A stretch of 64,000 nt of DNA. Source: Clonostachys chloroleuca (taxonomy: Eukaryota > Ascomycota > Sordariomycetes > Hypocreales > Bionectriaceae). The stretch is taken from contig JBANAY010000004.1 of NCBI GenBank assembly GCA_037952775.1, positions 4,278,001 to 4,342,000 on the forward strand. Direction: 5' to 3'. How positions within the stretch are numbered: the stretch's first letter is position 1; the number at the start of each line of letters is the position of its first letter. Both the position numbers and the translations under genes were made by a program. Under the pieces are notes generated by a model. The model worked only from the letters and a program-made list of their open reading frames with translations, was not told the DNA's origin and ran no database searches. Below, piece by piece: positions 50,454-62,208 of the stretch.

Positions 50454-52683
50454 TTACAGAGCACCAAGTCCTACCATTGCCCTGACTACGGTCGCAATGG
50501 GCGGAATGGATGTGAAGAGGACAGTCACCGTGCCGAACAAAATCATGGAAAGGCTTGAGAGGGCTGCCGCTCTTGGATCGGTGCGGAGGAGGAGAGCTGT
50601 CGCAATGGCGCTCGAGTTGACGCCGAGTGTGATGCCTCTTGCGACGTACTCGTCTGCAGTCAGATAAAAAAGGTTTAACACGTCAGCAAAATTCCTGGAA
50701 ACACTCCATGGTTTGACTGAAATAGAAGGGGGGATAGTGTGACTCTTCCGTTCATCCCACGAGAGTAAGATAAGAAGGGTAACTTACCTTCAGGAATTCC
50801 CAGCAATCTCAAGAACCAAGGCCCGGAGACAACGCCAAGGATGCCACTGATGATAGCCAGTGCCGCCGCAGTATTAACATCACCACCCAAGTTCTCCGTA
50901 GCAGGCGTGGCCAGCGCGAGCGTCAGGCTCCGACTTACAAAGGCAAGGCTGCGCTGGGCGGTGATGCCGATGGCGTAGCAGAGTGGCGGGTAAGCAAACA
51001 GGGAGGCGATAGAGATGGAGACGTTGGGGATTATGAGGGCGGCCCAGTGGGTGCGCAGCTCTCGGCGGTGCTGGAACATGGGGAGGGCGAGGGCCGTGAT
51101 GCTGGCGTCCGAGGAGAGTCGAGAACATGTCGCCGGCGCCCGGGAGAAGAGCCGCCTGCCCTGAGGGGTGGGAGGCCTGGCGCCAGAGCTGGATGTACTT
51201 GGCGCCCGTTCGATACTGGTGCAGGGTCGAAGTCAGGGAAGATCCGGCGGTGGCGGCGAAGGCCCAGATGACGAGGACCGTGATGAGAGAGGAGACGAGG
51301 ACGGGGTGGAGGTAGGTCTTCCAACGCGATGGGAGTGACGAGGCGGCAAAGAAGGCGAGGACGTTTATGGTCAGGTGGAGAGGCATGGTGTAGCCCGTGG
51401 AATAGTACACGGGGATTCCTACGAATAGAAACAACAGCCCAAAGGTGGTGAAGTCCATGTGGGATATCAGAAGCGCGGCCCAACGCTCAGGCCTGGGTGC
51501 TGGTACAGGAGCCTGGGTATGAGTGGGAACGAGAGCATCGAAAACATGTTCCGGAGCGACATGCTCGCCATGGTGATGGCCCTGAAGGCGCATCTGTGGC
51601 GGTGTCTGTGGCCGGGACGGTATCGGCGACTCGATATCCTCTTCTGCTGATGGTGCTGTATAATGGGAAAGGCTCGGTGGCCCTGACTGCCCGGACAGCA
51701 CCGCGCTGTTGTCCGCCAGAAGAATCCCATCACTGAGATCCTCAGCTCGCTGAGTGCGACCTCGCTTTGATGTACCAAGGAGAAGCTGTACGGCTCTGGT
51801 GAGGTATGCTGCCATGGCCATCATAATGAAGAAGCCAATCACTTAGTTATTCATGATTAGCCAGTTAGCTACAAGAGAGACTTCAGGAGCATCTTACAGA
51901 AGACTGCGATGATTTTCAAGACCTCTACAATGCCTATTGGCGGGCTCAAAGCAAGGAGCACGAATGAAGGCGTGAAAAATACACTGATCCATTGCAGAGA
52001 CCATCCAGCCTGAATTGTTCAAAGGTCACTTAGTGCTGCCTCGTCCGCGCAAGAACAACGGATACCTACCGAAATATCAATGACAGATATGAGCCGCCTC
52101 GTTCGGTGGCTGCCAAGGGTGGATTCTGAAATGATGAGACCGACGAAGAGGAGGACTAGGCAAAACACCGATGCTGGGAATGAGACATTGGCTTTTCGAA
52201 GCAATGAGTCAACGCCGAAGCAAGCGGCCAAATTGACGAGAATGCCAATCGGGACGAGAATCCATGACCGAAACAGCTTGTGTGCGGAGGATGTGATTGC
52301 CTAGAAAGTGTCACTACGTATTTCTCCAATCTGTGTTCATTACCATCCCGGGAAGCCATCTTTGATGTCTCTCACACACAAACACTCGCGATCCGAACAA
52401 GGGGTCTTGAAGTACTTACAATCTTGGCGGCACCGAGTCCATCACACAGCACCGCGGGCGGCTTTGTGCTGCGAAGTCCGGGCATCTGAATTGATTCAAG
52501 CATCGCACCGCACAGCCTCAAGCAATATGACAGGAAAACATCAAGTGCAAACAGGACGAAGAAGAGCAGTGGCAAAGGATAGCGAATGACGGAGCAGCTC
52601 CGGTTGTCCGCCGAACAGACCCGCTCACTAGTCGGTCCTATCTTCGGATCAAGCACCGACCTCAGATGCCAGATTCGATTCAT
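50454..52683 (-). CDS. LrgB-family multi-pass membrane protein (one apparent frame break)
   Basis: Exons 52420-52683 (start possibly at the internal in-frame ATG 52503), 52070-52300, 51898-52009, 50788-51841 and 50454-50653. The first part has several membrane helices (WILVPIGILVNLAACFG, VFCLVLLFVGLII, FFTPSFVLLALSPPIG). A His/Pro-rich loop of roughly 100 residues follows, then more helices. The C-terminal LrgB domain contains LALATPATENLGGD, AALAIISGILGVVSG and GITLGVNSSAIATALLL. At 51109-51110 one base too many breaks the frame; removing it gives LLDASITALALPMF and makes all exon phases close. LrgB proteins act in bacterial murein-hydrolase regulation; plant PLGG1 is a plastid glycolate/glycerate carrier. 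The fungal substrate is unknown. Confidence 0.82.
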
Positions 52684-52988
52684 TTAGCTTGGCAGGTCCT
52701 TATTGTCTGATCCCTGCCGATGACTCAGTAGCCTACCGAGGAGAGTTGCGATATGTTGTGGACACTCTGCTGACGAGGCTTGAAGTCTAGATGAGAACAG
52801 CTGCCCGGCTAAGATAGCAACCTGCCCAGGGGTGCACCATTATAAGGCGTTGCAATGGCTTCATATAAGACTGCTAGAGGATGCAGGGTCAAAACCTGAT
52901 CGGGATTAAAAGAGAATCAAAGCTCGCCTTTCATGAATTCATCTATCAATTGTTTCATTCACTTGTGGGTATGATATTGTACTTCACA
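52684..52988. promoter_or_regulatory. Upstream region of the LrgB gene
   Basis: Probable promoter of the minus-strand LrgB-family gene. No motif claimed. Confidence 0.4.
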
Positions 52989-53419
52989 TCACGCAATTCG
53001 TGAGAATCGTGAGAAAACTCGGCCTCCTTTAAGCAAGTTTACACTGCCTTTGGCCGCTGGTTGGCTGGCAACAAGCAACCCAAACTTCAGCTCTTTGTTG
53101 CTGCTTGCAACCACATTGTCCCTAAGCTCCTTTTTCCCCATTGCGAAGCGGTAGAGACAGAAACGGATGGCTAAGTTCTGCTCCAGCGAATCTAGGTCCC
53201 CCGCCAAAACACCCGCAACGACTCAACCACACGCGCGCTCTCTTCTCTCACGCCCTTGCACCTTTCGCACTCGCCCAGAACTTCTAAATCGATCTTCTTG
53301 AACACGTACAGGCCGCAGTCGCGCACGCATGGCTCCGTCCCCAAGAACAATTCGGAGCTGACGATCCGCCGGCAATGTTCCGTTCGGCACACCAGAGTGG
53401 CAAGGTTCTTGAAACACAT
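52989..53419 (-). CDS. Tentative small Cys-rich protein (possible frame break)
   Basis: From an ATG at 53419 the frame starts MCFKNLATLVC, includes the Cys-containing segments CRTEHC, EPCVRDCG and ECERCKG, and stops at 53192 right after a run of five C on the plus strand (53198-53202). If one base is missing there, as in the neighbouring genes, it continues as WRGDLDSLEQNLAIRF to a stop at 52989, about 143 residues. The spacing of Cys pairs recalls small fungal Zn-binding-like proteins that start MCxK. There is no clear homologue I can name and no signal peptide. It could be spurious. Confidence 0.4.
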
Positions 53420-54613
53420 CTTTTTTCTGTATAAGAGAGTGAGGCTTGCGCTTTTTTCCTTGGCTATGTCAGTCACCAAATGTTTGCAGTTATGAGGCTA
53501 ACGATAGGCTCTTTTTTTGGGGGGGGGGAGGCGGGGGGGCCTGATGAAGGAAATTGGGAGACCGGTTTCTGCGTTTCGGGGTTTATCCTGGAGATGCCTT
53601 CTCCTTTATAGATTTCCGCCTGGTCGCTTTCCGGTAACCAGCTTCTTCTCCTTTGCGCATATTATAGCCTGTGAAGCCGCAGAGAAATAAGAGTGATTGA
53701 AATCTCTAAACAAGGCTCTCCCAAGCCTAGAGTCTCGGCCGGGGAACGTGCGGTGTAAAACAAGTCAAGTGAATGTTGATGTTCTAGTTTCCTCTAAAAT
53801 TCTCAGTCAGTCATTGTTTCCCTTTGTTTTATTAGACTCTAGTTGTTTGCACACTTCTGACACACCTCAGATGCAACTGTCTTTGTTCATTGTCCGTATC
53901 GGAAAGAGCAATAAACAAGAACGAAAGACAAGAGACGGGAACTAATTTGGAAGAAGGAAAGACCTAGAAACAATCTAGAATTCTAACAATCTGACAACAA
54001 GCTCGGGGGGATCATGCACATTTTCCTCGCTTGCCGCGTCAGTAAATGAGGAGTGCTCAGCAACCTCGACGGGGCGCCGGATGATGAACCCCATTTAACG
54101 CATGACCAGATGCTACTTCCCGTTTCTAGAAACACGATGAGGCAGGCTGCAGAGTGACCGCCCAGAAATAGGCAGATGGTGAAGCCCACCGGCGGGATTA
54201 CATGCATACGTACATAAGAACCGTCCGTTTCCATTGAAGAGCGGGATGGTAAGCGAAGTCATACTGCACTATCCAGGGATGCACCCATTTCCAGTGCTGC
54301 CCATATAGACATGAGGCTATCATACAACGAAACATCAAGAGACAGGTCAAAATCTTTGCCACGTGGGCCGATTCTCAATATGGGTGGTTATAATGAGGAG
54401 TGGAACACGGAGCATGCTTTCCAATGCAGCAGTGAAGAATATCTACCCGTTTGACTCGACCCCTCTCCCCCAAGAAAATAACGCCATTAACCGCCGGAGG
54501 AGTTCCAAAACCAGATAAAAAGAGAGAGAAAAGTATATATATGCCTATCGTAACACATGCTTCTTCGTAGATCACACAATCGTTCCTGTACACTAAGCCC
54601 CCAAGTCAATTCT
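53420..54613. other. Intergenic with a G-rich tract
   Basis: 1.2 kb without a supported gene. T7 followed by a G-rich run (53519-53539, G10 and G7 with short breaks) could form a G-quadruplex on the plus strand. Confidence 0.5.
53519..53539 (+). repeat. G-rich tract, possible G-quadruplex
   Basis: Ten G, then A, GG, C and seven G, immediately after a run of seven T. Exact run lengths are uncertain because homopolymers look miscalled in this window. Confidence 0.7.
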
Positions 54614-56247
54614 CTATTCCAGCTTCCCCCTCAGTGCATCAACTTCTCGCTGCAGGGCAGTGAGGTCGGCCAAGATCGAATCGCCGTGGCCGGGCTCAAT
54701 ATCATGAGGCTCTTCCACCAAACTAGGCACCGCCCTGGGGGTCCCGTCTACGCTTGCCCTTGGCACTGGTCCGTCCAAGCTGCTTCTACTACTGCCTCTT
54801 TTCCGAGCTGGTGGGGGAGGTGGTGGTGCGCCATCTCGGTTTCTGCTTTCGCCGGACACAGTCCGAGAAACCGATGGCGTATCCATGCTGATGATACTGG
54901 ATGGTCGACGAGTTGATGGATTTCGTGTGGGGGGGCGAGGCGGAGCTTGTCCCTTTGTATGCCCCGTTTGAACATCGTAGTGGTTAGTAGATGACCCAGC
55001 CGGTAATGATACATCCGACGACGACACTAAGGGGCCGGAATCAATGTAGTTCTTTGGTGCGTGCATTGGGCTTGGGGGGATTTGGAAGTTTGAAGATGTT
55101 GGTGACGGCTGGAGACTAATTGGTCGGAGTGGCCGTCTTGGTGGTGGAGGAGCAGGTGCCGCCGAACTGCTCTGAGTGCGGACACTGTTTGAACGCGTAG
55201 GGACTGAATCTGACGATGATCGAGATTGCAAATCATCCTCCTGGAGTCCTTTCGCCGAAATCCCCCCAATGATAATGGGGTAACTTTACTTTCACCCCGA
55301 GAATGGCCTCTCCGAGGTGGTGGTGCGGGTGCAGGTTTCTTAGCACTCTGAAGGTCCTGATCCATAACCTTTTCCAACACCGCATCGGGTTGATGCTTTA
55401 CTGCCCCTGAGAGTACATTGGGGGTCGAGTTTTGGGCGTTGGTGCCAGTTTCTGGAGCTTCCGGCGTATCCACTCCGTCCTGGAGTTCCTTAGAGCCACG
55501 CCTGATACTTTTTCCATGGCGAGAGCTTGGTGGTGGAGGCGGTGCCTTCTTCCTAGATCCGATTTGTACTGCGACACTCGAGTCCGACACCTCATCCTCT
55601 GGCGTGTGTTGTGAGCTTGCCGCTGAGCTCCTCCTTTCTAGCGCAGAAGGTCTTTCGGCTTGTGCAGCCGTCGTGTTAATGCCAAGCCCACCATCCCCGT
55701 CCACATTTCCAGTCATGAGCAGGCGTTGAAATGAGTTCACGTCCAGGGAGGCCCTGGCCTTGCTCGCCGCCTTGAGAGTAGCACCCTCGTCTCTGCGCTC
55801 CTCCTTCAACCCTTCTTTCTTCACGTTCTCCATGTCGTGCAGCGTCTTGCTGAACGGATTCGCAGGCGGAGCTGCATTCTGATGAGCTTGCAGCTGCAGA
55901 GGAAATTGTGGCTGTTGCAGTAGTGGGGGCGGGGTATCGCGATCGGTCTGCTCATAGAGGCCATTGCCGAATGGATCGTCGGCATTCGGTGCGTAGACTG
56001 GCGCCGGGTTGGAGGGCCATTCGGGAGAGTCGGGCGATATGGGCGGAGGTGAGAGAACGCGGACTTTCTTGACGACCTTGGGCTTCTTCTCTGCTGAGCC
56101 CGAGGCTTCCGGGGAGGTGCGAAAGCTCGTGTGAGGTGGTTGAGGGGAGGGCGTGCTGGCGGGAGAACCGGTGTCGATTGGGCTGGCTGTCGAGAACCTG
56201 CTCATGAGATGCGATCCCTTGCTGCGGAAAGGGTTGGACGACGCCAT
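54614..56247 (-). CDS. Proline-rich protein with NPF motifs, function unknown (one apparent frame break)
   Basis: Single exon of about 544 residues once one base is added in the six-C run at 55262-55267, where the frame shifts from SLGGF... to GLQEDDLQSRSSS. As written, the frame from 56247 instead ends at 55027. NPF tripeptides lie at residues 5-7 and 130-132, and DPF at 91-93. Many PPxP/PPPP segments follow (APPPPPSSR, PAPAPPPRRG, APPPPPPARKR). The C-terminus is a short amphipathic helix (LTALQREVDALRGKLE). NPF binds EH domains, DPF binds AP-2-type ears, and the Pro runs suit SH3 domains, so an endocytic or actin-patch scaffold is a reasonable inference. I do not recognise the family, and no globular domain is visible. 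Confidence 0.72.
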
Positions 56248-58217
56248 GTCGTGCCTTGGAGGAGTGAGATTGGCGTGCGGTACTGATGGCTAGCTGGGAG
56301 TCGTCAGGGCATGGAGGGACGCAGGTCCCACGCCATCATTCTACTTGGCCAGGTGAGATTGGATAGTGATATCCCCGGCCGAGTTTGGGAGAACGAGCGC
56401 AAGGAACAGCCCTGGGAACAACCAACACAGAGCAGAGGCGAAGGATCGAATATCTGACAGTCGTCTGCACGCGAATAATATGCGCCTAAATACCGGGTGG
56501 ATTGGATGGGAAACAGCTTGGCCGCTGCTTGTGCCACGGGGAAGGTCGTTGCGGGTCCGTCGGAGGCACAGCGCTGGGAACTGGGGATATGCGGTGGGCA
56601 GGCGAGACGGATGGATGCAGGTAGCTGAGTTGCAGGAGTACCCGAGACTGTCAGCAGGCTTACGCAAAGAGCCCAGTACCGCACTATCCTGCGGCTCTCC
56701 TCCACGCTGGCCTTCACAAGCCAGTGCTCCAGCTACTAGCTATCTCACCTGGCATACCGATCGCTAGGCCGAACTCAAGCTGCTCTAAAAAAGGACGAAG
56801 CCTCTTTTGCTCTAATGAATGACGACATGCGCGTCCATCTGGTGGTGCCGCGCCGCCCACGTTAGCTTCCTACCCTATATATCGCAGCCAGCACTCCTTG
56901 GAGGTTCGCTACAAGAGGATCTCTGCTTTGAATATACCAATATTTGCACCTGGGTACGCGTGGTTCTATCGTAGTATGTGTCTGTGGTTAGCCTCAGTGT
57001 GTTGTCGCGCTCGGGGCTCTCGAGACTCCCGGTATGCCAATACATGAGGTGATTTAACCAGAGCTATGATGGCGGGGTTGTCATATGGATCATACCTCTC
57101 TACCCATACATCATCCAAGGTGTTTCCCGACGAACGGTTCTTGGGTACTAGCAATTAAAATAACGTAATACATGATGATACTTACTCCCTTGCCTCGGAT
57201 ATTATTGCAGTACCTGAGGTGGCATGCAAATGTCCCAATCGTCTATCTATTTTGGAAGCCTGCACACCACCAAATCTACCACCGGGTAAGCAATGTGGAT
57301 GACCACTGCCTCGCACCACTGCTGTCCAATCTCGATACATATTTCCACCTTTGATTCTTCAGGGGCCCCTTGACCACACTTTATTGCCCTAGCGGCGACC
57401 TACAAAAAGGAATGAAGCTTCTGACTGCAAAGAAATCAGAGATCGCGTGACAACCAGATCTCCATAAAGCACCCAGCAGCTTCAACCTACCCCTCCCGAA
57501 CCAGCCGCGCGAGCTAAGTACCGGTTCAACCAGCGTTGGTATTTGTGGTGGAATTGCGTGGCAGCTAGTAAAATTAAGTTTAAAAATAGTAGAGCCCGTT
57601 CCTCTCATGGAGACATGTGCCGGTGTTGCGCCACAGGGTCCGGGAATGTGGCTGGTGTTTACCGGCCCACACCGTCTGTGGCTGGGAACCAGAACCCACT
57701 ACGCGAGACTCCCGACTTACACCACGCGCAGTAGACAGCTGGCAGAATGCCACGCATTGCGTGCAATCACGACGCTATTTGCGGAGCCGTACCGTGGCTT
57801 GGTGGCGACCGTTTCATCTTCACATCTCCCTCCTAGACATCATTCACAGGATTACGACATTCGTGTTAAAGTATAGCCCTCCAAAACGGACGAGCCTGCA
57901 TTTGCATTTCCTTCCTACCGCCAAACGACCTCGATATTGCAGCCAAAAATCTTGGACGGTGAGGGGGCCGCTCCAGAATTGCCCAATTGCAGTGCGCCAC
58001 TCGCAATATATAAATACAAGCAACATCCCGGCAAAACCAGCGCCCAACCCAACGCGTACGAGCATCAAAACATTGCCTTCGCTTCCCTTTGCTAACACAG
58101 GACCTAAAAAACCCTACTTCAACCCAGCCCTTTCCCAAAAATAAAATGTGAGACCATAACGCCATGACCAGTCATTAAGCAGCTTCATCGGTTACCACAG
58201 AATAGAGCGTGTCTGAC
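56248..58217. other. Intergenic, Pro-rich gene to histone H1
   Basis: About 2 kb. Promoter of the minus-strand Pro-rich gene on the left and H1 3' UTR on the right. TATA-like TATATAAATA near 58006-58015. Frames on both strands overlap without family motifs; no gene supported. Confidence 0.5.
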
Positions 58218-59191
58218 TTATGCCTTGGCGGCAGCCTTCTTGGGCGCGGCCTTCTTGGTGGTGGCAGTTGTCTTCTTGGTGGCAGCAGGCTTCTGAGTCT
58301 TGGTGACGCGACCAGACTTGGTCTTGGTGAGAGTAGTCTCGGGCTTCTCGGCCTAATAAGAGTTAATACATGGCTACTGGGAGGAGGATGTGGCAAGGGA
58401 CTGACCTTGGCGGCAGCCTTCTTAGGAGCGGCCTTCTTGGGTGCAGCAGCCTTCTTCTCAGTGGCAGCCTTGGTGGTCTTGGGGGCGGCGGCGGCCTTCT
58501 TGGGGGCAGCAGCCTTCTTCTCAGTAGTGGCCTTGGTAGCAGTCTTCTTGACCGCAGTCTCCTTCTTGGGAGCGGGGGCGGCCTTCTTCTCCTTCTTAGG
58601 CTCGACCTTCTTCTTGGCGAGCTTGGTGCCACCAGAAGGACCCTTGGGCTGCTCGAAGATGTCCTTGTCGACACCATTCTTCAGGGCCTTGTTGAACAGA
58701 GAGTCGAACATCTTGTCCGAGACGAGGTTCAACTGGTTGTTGGCCTTGACATACTTCTTGAGAGACTGACGGCTATGGGACAGTTAGAAACGATGGATTG
58801 AAAGACGAGGGCGACGATCGATTAAAAATAATTGTGCTTGACATACCTTGAGCCATTGCGATCCTTGAGCTGTTGGGGGCGACGCGTTAGCAAACATTGC
58901 ATGATTCTAAATGAGATTGGTGAGGTGGATGCGAATCCCCTCAGTTGGCTCACAGGCCACCATCATGCGAGCGGGCGCCGACAGGATGGGTGGCCCAGAA
59001 CGCGCAATGCGCCGGAGGGGCAGGAAGCACAAAACATACGTTAACAATAGCATCAATAATCATGTCCTATCATCTCTCTGTTAGACAACGTGCTTCTGAT
59101 TGAGCCGAAGAGAACAAACCTGGTAGCTGGCGTGGCTGGCCTTTGCCTTGGGGGCGGCGGCGGCCTTCTTGGTGGTAGCAGCGGGGGCCAT
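58218..59191 (-). CDS. Linker histone H1
   Basis: Exons 59120-59191, 59040-59066, 58847-58869, 58406-58772 and 58218-58352 join in phase to 207 residues. A short Ala/Lys N-terminal tail leads to the H15 globular domain: SYQDMIIDAIVNLKDRNGSS, RQSLKKYVKAN, then FNKALKNGVDKDIFEQPKGPSG. The tail is about 115 residues of Lys/Ala/Pro/Thr with AAPKKAAAK-type repeats, interrupted by an intron. H1 binds nucleosome entry/exit DNA and compacts chromatin. The 27-nt and 23-nt internal exons are very short, so automated gene callers may miss them. Intact. Confidence 0.95.
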
Positions 59192-62100
59192 TGCGTCGGT
59201 TGGGGAGTTGTGTTGGAGTGAAGTGGAATGAAGGGGCGAGTGTCTGATGTGAGAGACTGTGAAAGTCGGAGGAGCAGAAGAAGATCTGGCGATGAAGAGA
59301 CGAGTTTACAGAGAACTGATACGACAAGCAAATGACCTAACTCGAGGGGCAGCGCCGGGCGCGCGACGAGGGGATGGGGCTTGTTTATATATGAGGCGGG
59401 GCGCAGAGTCACAATCAGTAATAGCTCTTACCCTCCCGGACCCCCGGTCCAGAATCAGTGGGAATTTAGAAAGAATGATCCACGACCCACCTACTTCCCT
59501 CTGCCTGTCTGCCTGTGCTGGGCCCTGGCCACGACTGTTTCTGGACGGTGTGGGTGGGCATCCATTGATGGCACTGCATGCCCGTGCGGCGCCGGCTGAT
59601 AGCAGAACTGCTTGCTGCCACACTCCACCCGAGCTGCCTTTTGGGTTGGGCACACGGCTGCCGGTGCTGGCGCCACAGCTCAGGCGGCCCTGTGCTCAGA
59701 AGTGCGCGGGACGTGACAGTCGCCAGCACGGGCTGGGCCAAGCTGCAGGATGCTTCAGCCATAATACCACACCAGATGACATCTGCAAGAGGAGCGGAGC
59801 GGTGTCTGGCGCTAAGTCAAGCTGCTGCCCGAAAATGGGAAAATGATACTTGGAGCGCGTCCCATTTTTCTGATTGGTCGAAGCTCTGGCATCACGTCCA
59901 CCCTTTCTTTCGTCCATCAGAGCCTTTGGGGTGTGATCTGATTTGCGACAACACATGGACGAGAGATGCTGCCCTCCCCCATCCCCCCAACACCCGCCCT
60001 CTCTGCGTTCCCCTTCTTCTTGCTCTTCATTTTTGCTACCCTCCATTACGAGCAAGGACGGACGAGTCATTTTCTGCTTCTTTTGTTTATGTTTTCTTCC
60101 CCCCCTGCAAAAGTTCTGCACTAGCGCTCATGGTGTGCGACATCTGTTCCTCCGCATCACCTCGTCAAGGTTCTTGCAGTTTGATGCCGCCGCTCATCAC
60201 CTTGAGTCGCACATTCTTTTTCCTTCCCAATTGTAGACTGCCACATGTCCCGTGTATGCTAAAGCCGTAGCTTTCTTGTAATTTCCATAGTTGTTTCCAT
60301 TGTGATGAGAAATTTTCCAGTCCGCTCAGGAACCTGTCGGGTGTGTGCGAAAGTAGCCACCAGGTCTGGGAGGGTGAGGGCGGGCGCAAGTCTGGACCAG
60401 CAATCTGAAGCCATCACGCAAATTCAATGCATCATAGAGTGTCCTCATTGTGTGGCTGTGTTCCTGGAAAATGTGGCATTTCCCTAATTTTCAAACGCAA
60501 ATAAAATACTTCCTGGGTTGTCATAGTTTTTTTCCCCCTTGGAACCCGGATTGTTGGGAACTTCGTTGATTGACCTTGATTCTCGTGAGTGCGGTGATGA
60601 GGGGTCGAGACACACCACGCGCGAGTAGAACCTGCTCTTGCCACAACTTATCGCATGGATCGCGAGAAAGAGAATGCGGCTTTTTGCCTTAAAATCTCAT
60701 TTAAATTATATCCATAAATGTTAATGCTTCAAGCAGCGTGTGGCCTTCCAGCATCGCTGTCCCGATCCATTTGTTCTTTCGCTCGACGCGACCGTGATTG
60801 CGCCCGTCGCCAAACCAAATCTCGCCAAGCAACAGTGGTTGCGTGTCTCTTTTTGTTCAAAAGCTACAGTCAAATGACCTATTTCTTCATATCCTCCCTT
60901 TACTAGCAGTACTCCAGCCATCCCCTTTTTGTCATCACCTCCTCATTTCTGTGCCATCTCCACGAGCGGTATGTATGGGATTCCAACGAGGTTGGTGTTG
61001 AGCCGTAGAGATTGGCAACAAGGTGTAGCCGAGAACCAGAAAATCCAATCATTTAAAAATATGGCCCTCGATTATTTCATTCTCAGGCAGGCATCTTCCA
61101 TCCTTCCCTCATTTGAGCTTTGGGTGGCCAAATTCTATTTGGACGAGAGGGTGACGTGTACCGGGATGCGCACTAGCTGGAGTATTGCTGAGACAGGAGT
61201 AACCTCAGTGACATTATCTGGCATGGCTATAACCCTTAGAACCACTGAATATACGAGCTTCTATTCAAGGATTTACCGGGATTTTTTTCTTTTCTGTATC
61301 AGTCTTGGTTGACTCATCCCCTCAGACTTTTGTTGGCGCGCGAGCGATCTGAGGCGGCGACTGATGGATCACGTGGGTATTTGTCAACCTCTGCAAAGAG
61401 GACAACGGAGAGAGGGGGCTATCAAGCTCTCATATTGGTAACCTATTCTTAATCAGGAGCCTAATGGGACATCGTAGTTACATACATGGATGGAATACGG
61501 GCATTACTTCAGTATTGGGGCTGAATAGAGCCGGCTTCAGCTGTGGCTGAGGGCAATTCAATCTACAGTATGATACGATTGCCTAGAACCAACGATGAGA
61601 ACTGCAAAGTATTCCAGACAGACACTATTTAAACTACCAATTTCTTCTGGAACCACGATCGGAAGAGATACAGGCAACGTGGCGGGATGTACACAGCTGG
61701 CCAAGCAACTGGAGTCTCTGATATCTGCGTCTCGACCACAGTGCAGAGCACAGTGTTAGTATACAGGGCGCACTTACACAACCACCAATCAGAGGCGGGC
61801 GGAACGTGGCCGCCTTTCCAGATGGGAAGGGAAAGACCGACCCTCCTGCGCCTGAAAAGGCCAGCAAGGCAGGCGCTAGAGAGAGAGAGCTCAGTCCACA
61901 TTTTAGATGGATCTCGAGCCAGGTGCTGGCTTCGAACTTGGAGTAACCTACTTCTAGGCAAGCAGCTTCGACCAAGCCTGTGGCTCCATTTTGGTTGTTT
62001 TGTTCCCCTCGGCAAGCATGAGGAGCTTCTCGACCTTTTAACAATTGTTTTTGCTTTCTCTTGCTCTTCACTCTCCCATTCTCCCTCGCTGCGGCGCGTC

Positions 62101-62208
62101 GAAAAAACCCCCCACCCCGCCTTCTCCTATCTCATATATATATGGTCGATCCCACGAGTTTCTTCGCGCACCCTGTACCCTCGACCTTGAACCCAGAGGC
62201 CCCCGAAC
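59192..62208. promoter_or_regulatory. Divergent intergenic region, histone H1 / SEC24
   Basis: 3 kb between divergent starts with no supported gene. An inverted CCAAT (ATTGG, 59873-59877) lies about 680 bp upstream of the H1 ATG. C/T-rich sequence (62045-62125) and a TATA-like stretch precede SEC24. The rest shows only short frames. Confidence 0.5.
62134..62143 (+). promoter_or_regulatory. TATA-like element upstream of SEC24
   Basis: Alternating AT stretch 66-75 bases before the SEC24 start codon, directly after C/T-rich sequence. Position relative to the transcription start is unknown. Confidence 0.35.

Noticed and set aside
58209..58801. Long plus-strand Gly/Leu-rich frames opposite histone H1
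   Set aside because: Antisense mirror of the Lys/Ala repeats of the H1 tail.
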